This document shows positions 62,096 to 64,000 of a stretch of DNA of 64,000 nt, in pieces. Within the stretch, counting starts at the first letter, position 1. Each line of letters begins with the position of its first letter. The translations under genes were made by a program, and so were the position numbers. A model generated the notes under the pieces. The model ran no database searches and had not been told where the DNA came from. It saw only the letters and a program-made list of their open reading frames with translations. The stretch covers positions 186,001 through 250,000 of the forward strand of contig AP026150.1 of NCBI GenBank assembly GCA_030295235.1. The letters are read 5' to 3'. Source of the stretch: Fistulifera solaris (lineage: Eukaryota > Bacillariophyta > Bacillariophyceae > Naviculales > Stauroneidaceae).

Positions 62096-63530
62096 ATGTG
62101 GAAGCAATACACAGTAATAACAGCATGCATCGCAGGAACAACACCAACCTCCGCATGGCTTCCCACTTTCTTCCGATCGTCCCCTTCGAGCACAACAGCA
62201 TTGTCGGTTCAAAATATTATCCTCTCCCCCAGCGAAGATCCCACCACGTTCGATTCGTACAAAATTGGCAATGCCCGTGTACACCGGTACGCCCGGGATG
62301 CGACCGACAGTGACGCTGAATACGTCATGTGGTATCACGGTCGATCCATCGAAATGCAACAAGATACGGAAACACGTTTGCCACCCCTCAGTACGGGACG
62401 CATCGGTCGTGCGACCAGTCGGAATGGATTGATTTGGGAAAAAGATACCGTCGGGAGTGTATCCGAAGACATTCCCGGTGTCAGTTTGGGACTCAATCAA
62501 GATGCCTGGTGGAGTTTTGATGTCGCTCATTGTGGTTTGGGCAATGTCTTGTTGCCCATGAGTACTCCAGCTGTCTTGGCGGAAGGTGGAGTCTATCTCA
62601 TGTATTATCATGGTGGGAATTTTGAAGAAACGCCGCTCGCGGAGTATATGCCGGAGTCGTCGGCCGCCACGGATGTTGTGGTGCAGGGTATGAAAATGAG
62701 AATTGGTGTAGCGGTATCGCAAGATGGTGTCACATGGGGTCGTGTGGAAGGAGATGATCCGACCGGAGCCATGGTAGTACCCTTTGATAAAAAGGATCCC
62801 AATTCGTGGGAGAATGTGGCTGTATCGGATATGCCAGAAGAATTGTATTGTGCGTGGCCGGATGTAGCCGTCGATTTGAGAAAAGACACGGAGGATGACA
62901 CGTCCAAGAATGACGAACCGAAAAGTCAAGACAGCTTTCTCATGTACTACAGTACCATGCTGAAAGATACAAAAGAGAAGTGCATTGCTTACGCCACTTC
63001 GGCCGATGGATTCCGGTGGAAGAAACAAGGTATTTGTTTACGACCGAGCGATCCGCAGGATCAAGCAGGATGTGCCCGGTGTTGTGTGTTTCAAGATGCT
63101 TCGTACGATGCCGCTACGTCCACTTGGACGCCCGAATCCGAATGGAAAATGTTATACGAAGGAGTATCGCCGAACGATGGGAAACATCGTATCCTATGGG
63201 CCGTTTCGCAAGATGCCAAAACGTGGAGCAAAAAAGGTATTGCACTGGATGTAGGGGCAGATGGCACATGGGATTGTGGTGGTGTTGGTTCTCCTCATAT
63301 CATTCGGTAAGAAGTTCATGGCGTGGTGTATGATATCAGAAACTGCTCTCTCTTTCTCTCTCTCAATCTTAATGTAATTTTCTTTTGCTAGAATGGATGA
63401 TGGTACTGAACGAATGTATTACACCGGGCAAGGAGCGGATGGGAGCACTTCGATTGGTGTCGCCAAGCTGTCCACTGAAAACGGAAAACAGACGTGGATC
63501 CGAGAGCAGGCTTCCTTTTCATTTTCTTGA
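62096..63530 (+). CDS. plastid-targeted five-blade beta-propeller glycosidase-like protein, one intron
   Basis: Exons 62096-63306 and 63392-63530 join to 449 residues. The N-terminus (YTVITACIAGTTPTSAWLPTFF) is a signal peptide with a W after the cleavage site, as in some diatom plastid leaders. The body has repeated blade units: EYVMWYHGRSIEM, VYLMYYHGGNFEE, MKMRIGVAVSQDGVTWGRVEG, SFLMYYSTML…KEKCIAYATSADGFRWKKQG, RILWAVSQDAKTWSKKG and RMYYTGQGADGSTSIGVAKL. Such YY/TSxDGxxW repeats are typical of GH43/GH32-type propellers. I cannot place catalytic acids with certainty, so activity is unproven. The intron joins HIIR to MDDGTERMYYTGQ. Confidence 0.78.
63307..63391 (+). other. intron of the beta-propeller gene
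   Basis: The 85-nt GT-AG intron has donor GTAAGA and acceptor TTTTGCTAG. It joins CG and A into one Arg codon and restores the last blade. Confidence 0.88.
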
Positions 63531-63648
63531 TTACGTTCATTGCAAGCTATAGTATGGAGTAATTGTACGCGCTAGGGAATGTTGCTACACAAATTATTGT
63601 TTTGCTTTGCCAATCACCTAACATTCCTCAAAGCCCTCAAGCGGTAAC

Positions 63649-63970
63649 TCAAGGGTCGTATGACCACGAGTCGTCCTCGACCTCAGTTTCCTCTTTGTTC
63701 GAAGAATAAAGCATAATGAAGTGCTTTGTCGAAGAAATGTCATCATCCATGGAATCATCATCCACTCTATTGTCACTGTCATCGTCGTCAAAAATGCCTA
63801 AAAGATCAGCAAAGTTAAAACCTTAAATCCATAATTGAGTGACGCCACAATTCTTACAAAGGGATCTTACCAGTTCGTCTAAGTTTTGGGTCTCCCACAA
63901 CGCTTTCTGCGAGCCCCCTTGCTATGCTCGTTTCCATTTGCTTCATTGTCGCGTCCAAAGTTCTTAAACT
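63649..63970 (-). CDS. 3' end of an acidic protein, at least two exons, partial
   Basis: On the minus strand two exons (63970-63871 and 63797-63649) are joined by a 73-nt GT-AG intron (63798-63870). They encode about 82 residues beginning SLRTLDATMKQMETSIARGL, then VVGDPKLRRTG spliced to IFDDDDSDNRVDDDSMDDD and ending DDSWSYDP. The upstream exon begins after an acceptor-like AATAG at 63971, preceded by an in-frame stop, so the gene continues leftward out of the window. I do not recognise the family. The acidic tail is the only feature. Confidence 0.55.
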
Positions 63971-64000
63971 CTATTGATTTTGAATGCAACTTGTGAGAGC

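Overview
The window looks like nuclear DNA of a pennate diatom. Genes are compact, and most are single-exon or carry one to three short GT-AG introns (63-151 nt). Several N-termini carry the bipartite signal-peptide/transit-peptide look of secondary plastids, with an F or W after the signal peptide. The gene set (plastid stromal processing peptidase, heat-shock-factor-type regulator, Ty1/copia element of the diatom type) fits. No species is assigned.

Layout. 1-13 kb: partial ORF, membrane-anchored metallophosphoesterase, HSF-type regulator, transmembrane LRR protein, nonaspanin (TM9SF, minus strand) and MCM2. 13-25 kb: VPS60/CHMP5, a ~200-bp TATC microsatellite, a 1180-residue two-pore K+ channel, an unidentified plastid-targeted protein and a stromal processing peptidase. 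25-32.7 kb: SDHC, a small membrane protein, TRAPPC2L, a parvulin PPIase, a secreted Cys-rich protein, an EF-hand protein, MMADHC and glutaryl-CoA dehydrogenase. 32.8-43.2 kb: two members (A, B) of an unrecognised LRR-like family, then a CS-domain protein, a PDZ/F-box/ankyrin protein, ADAT2 and SLX9. 43.3-50.5 kb: a Ty1/copia LTR retrotransposon on the minus strand with a perfect 5-bp target duplication. 50.5-58.8 kb: four more members (C-F) of the same LRR-like family, all minus strand; C and D are decayed. 59.4-64 kb: HisIE with a HIS4-like N-terminus, ribosomal protein eL14, a plastid-targeted beta-propeller glycosidase-like protein and the 3' end of an acidic protein.

Two things stand out. 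First, at least twelve single-base frame breaks interrupt otherwise conserved genes, nearly all in homopolymer runs. Correcting each restores the expected family motif and a whole number of codons, so I read them as sequence or assembly errors rather than biology. I list the affected genes as one CDS each. Second, the six-member A-F family has a conserved but unnamed domain layout and a basic C-terminal tail in several members. It shows patchwork near-identity between C and D and a mixture of intact and decayed copies. This is the best candidate here for an undescribed, fast-evolving gene family.

Most other genes are housekeeping and work in separate pathways: DNA replication, ESCRT, Golgi traffic, succinate oxidation, lysine/tryptophan catabolism, cobalamin handling, tRNA editing, ribosome assembly and histidine synthesis. 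There are no operons.
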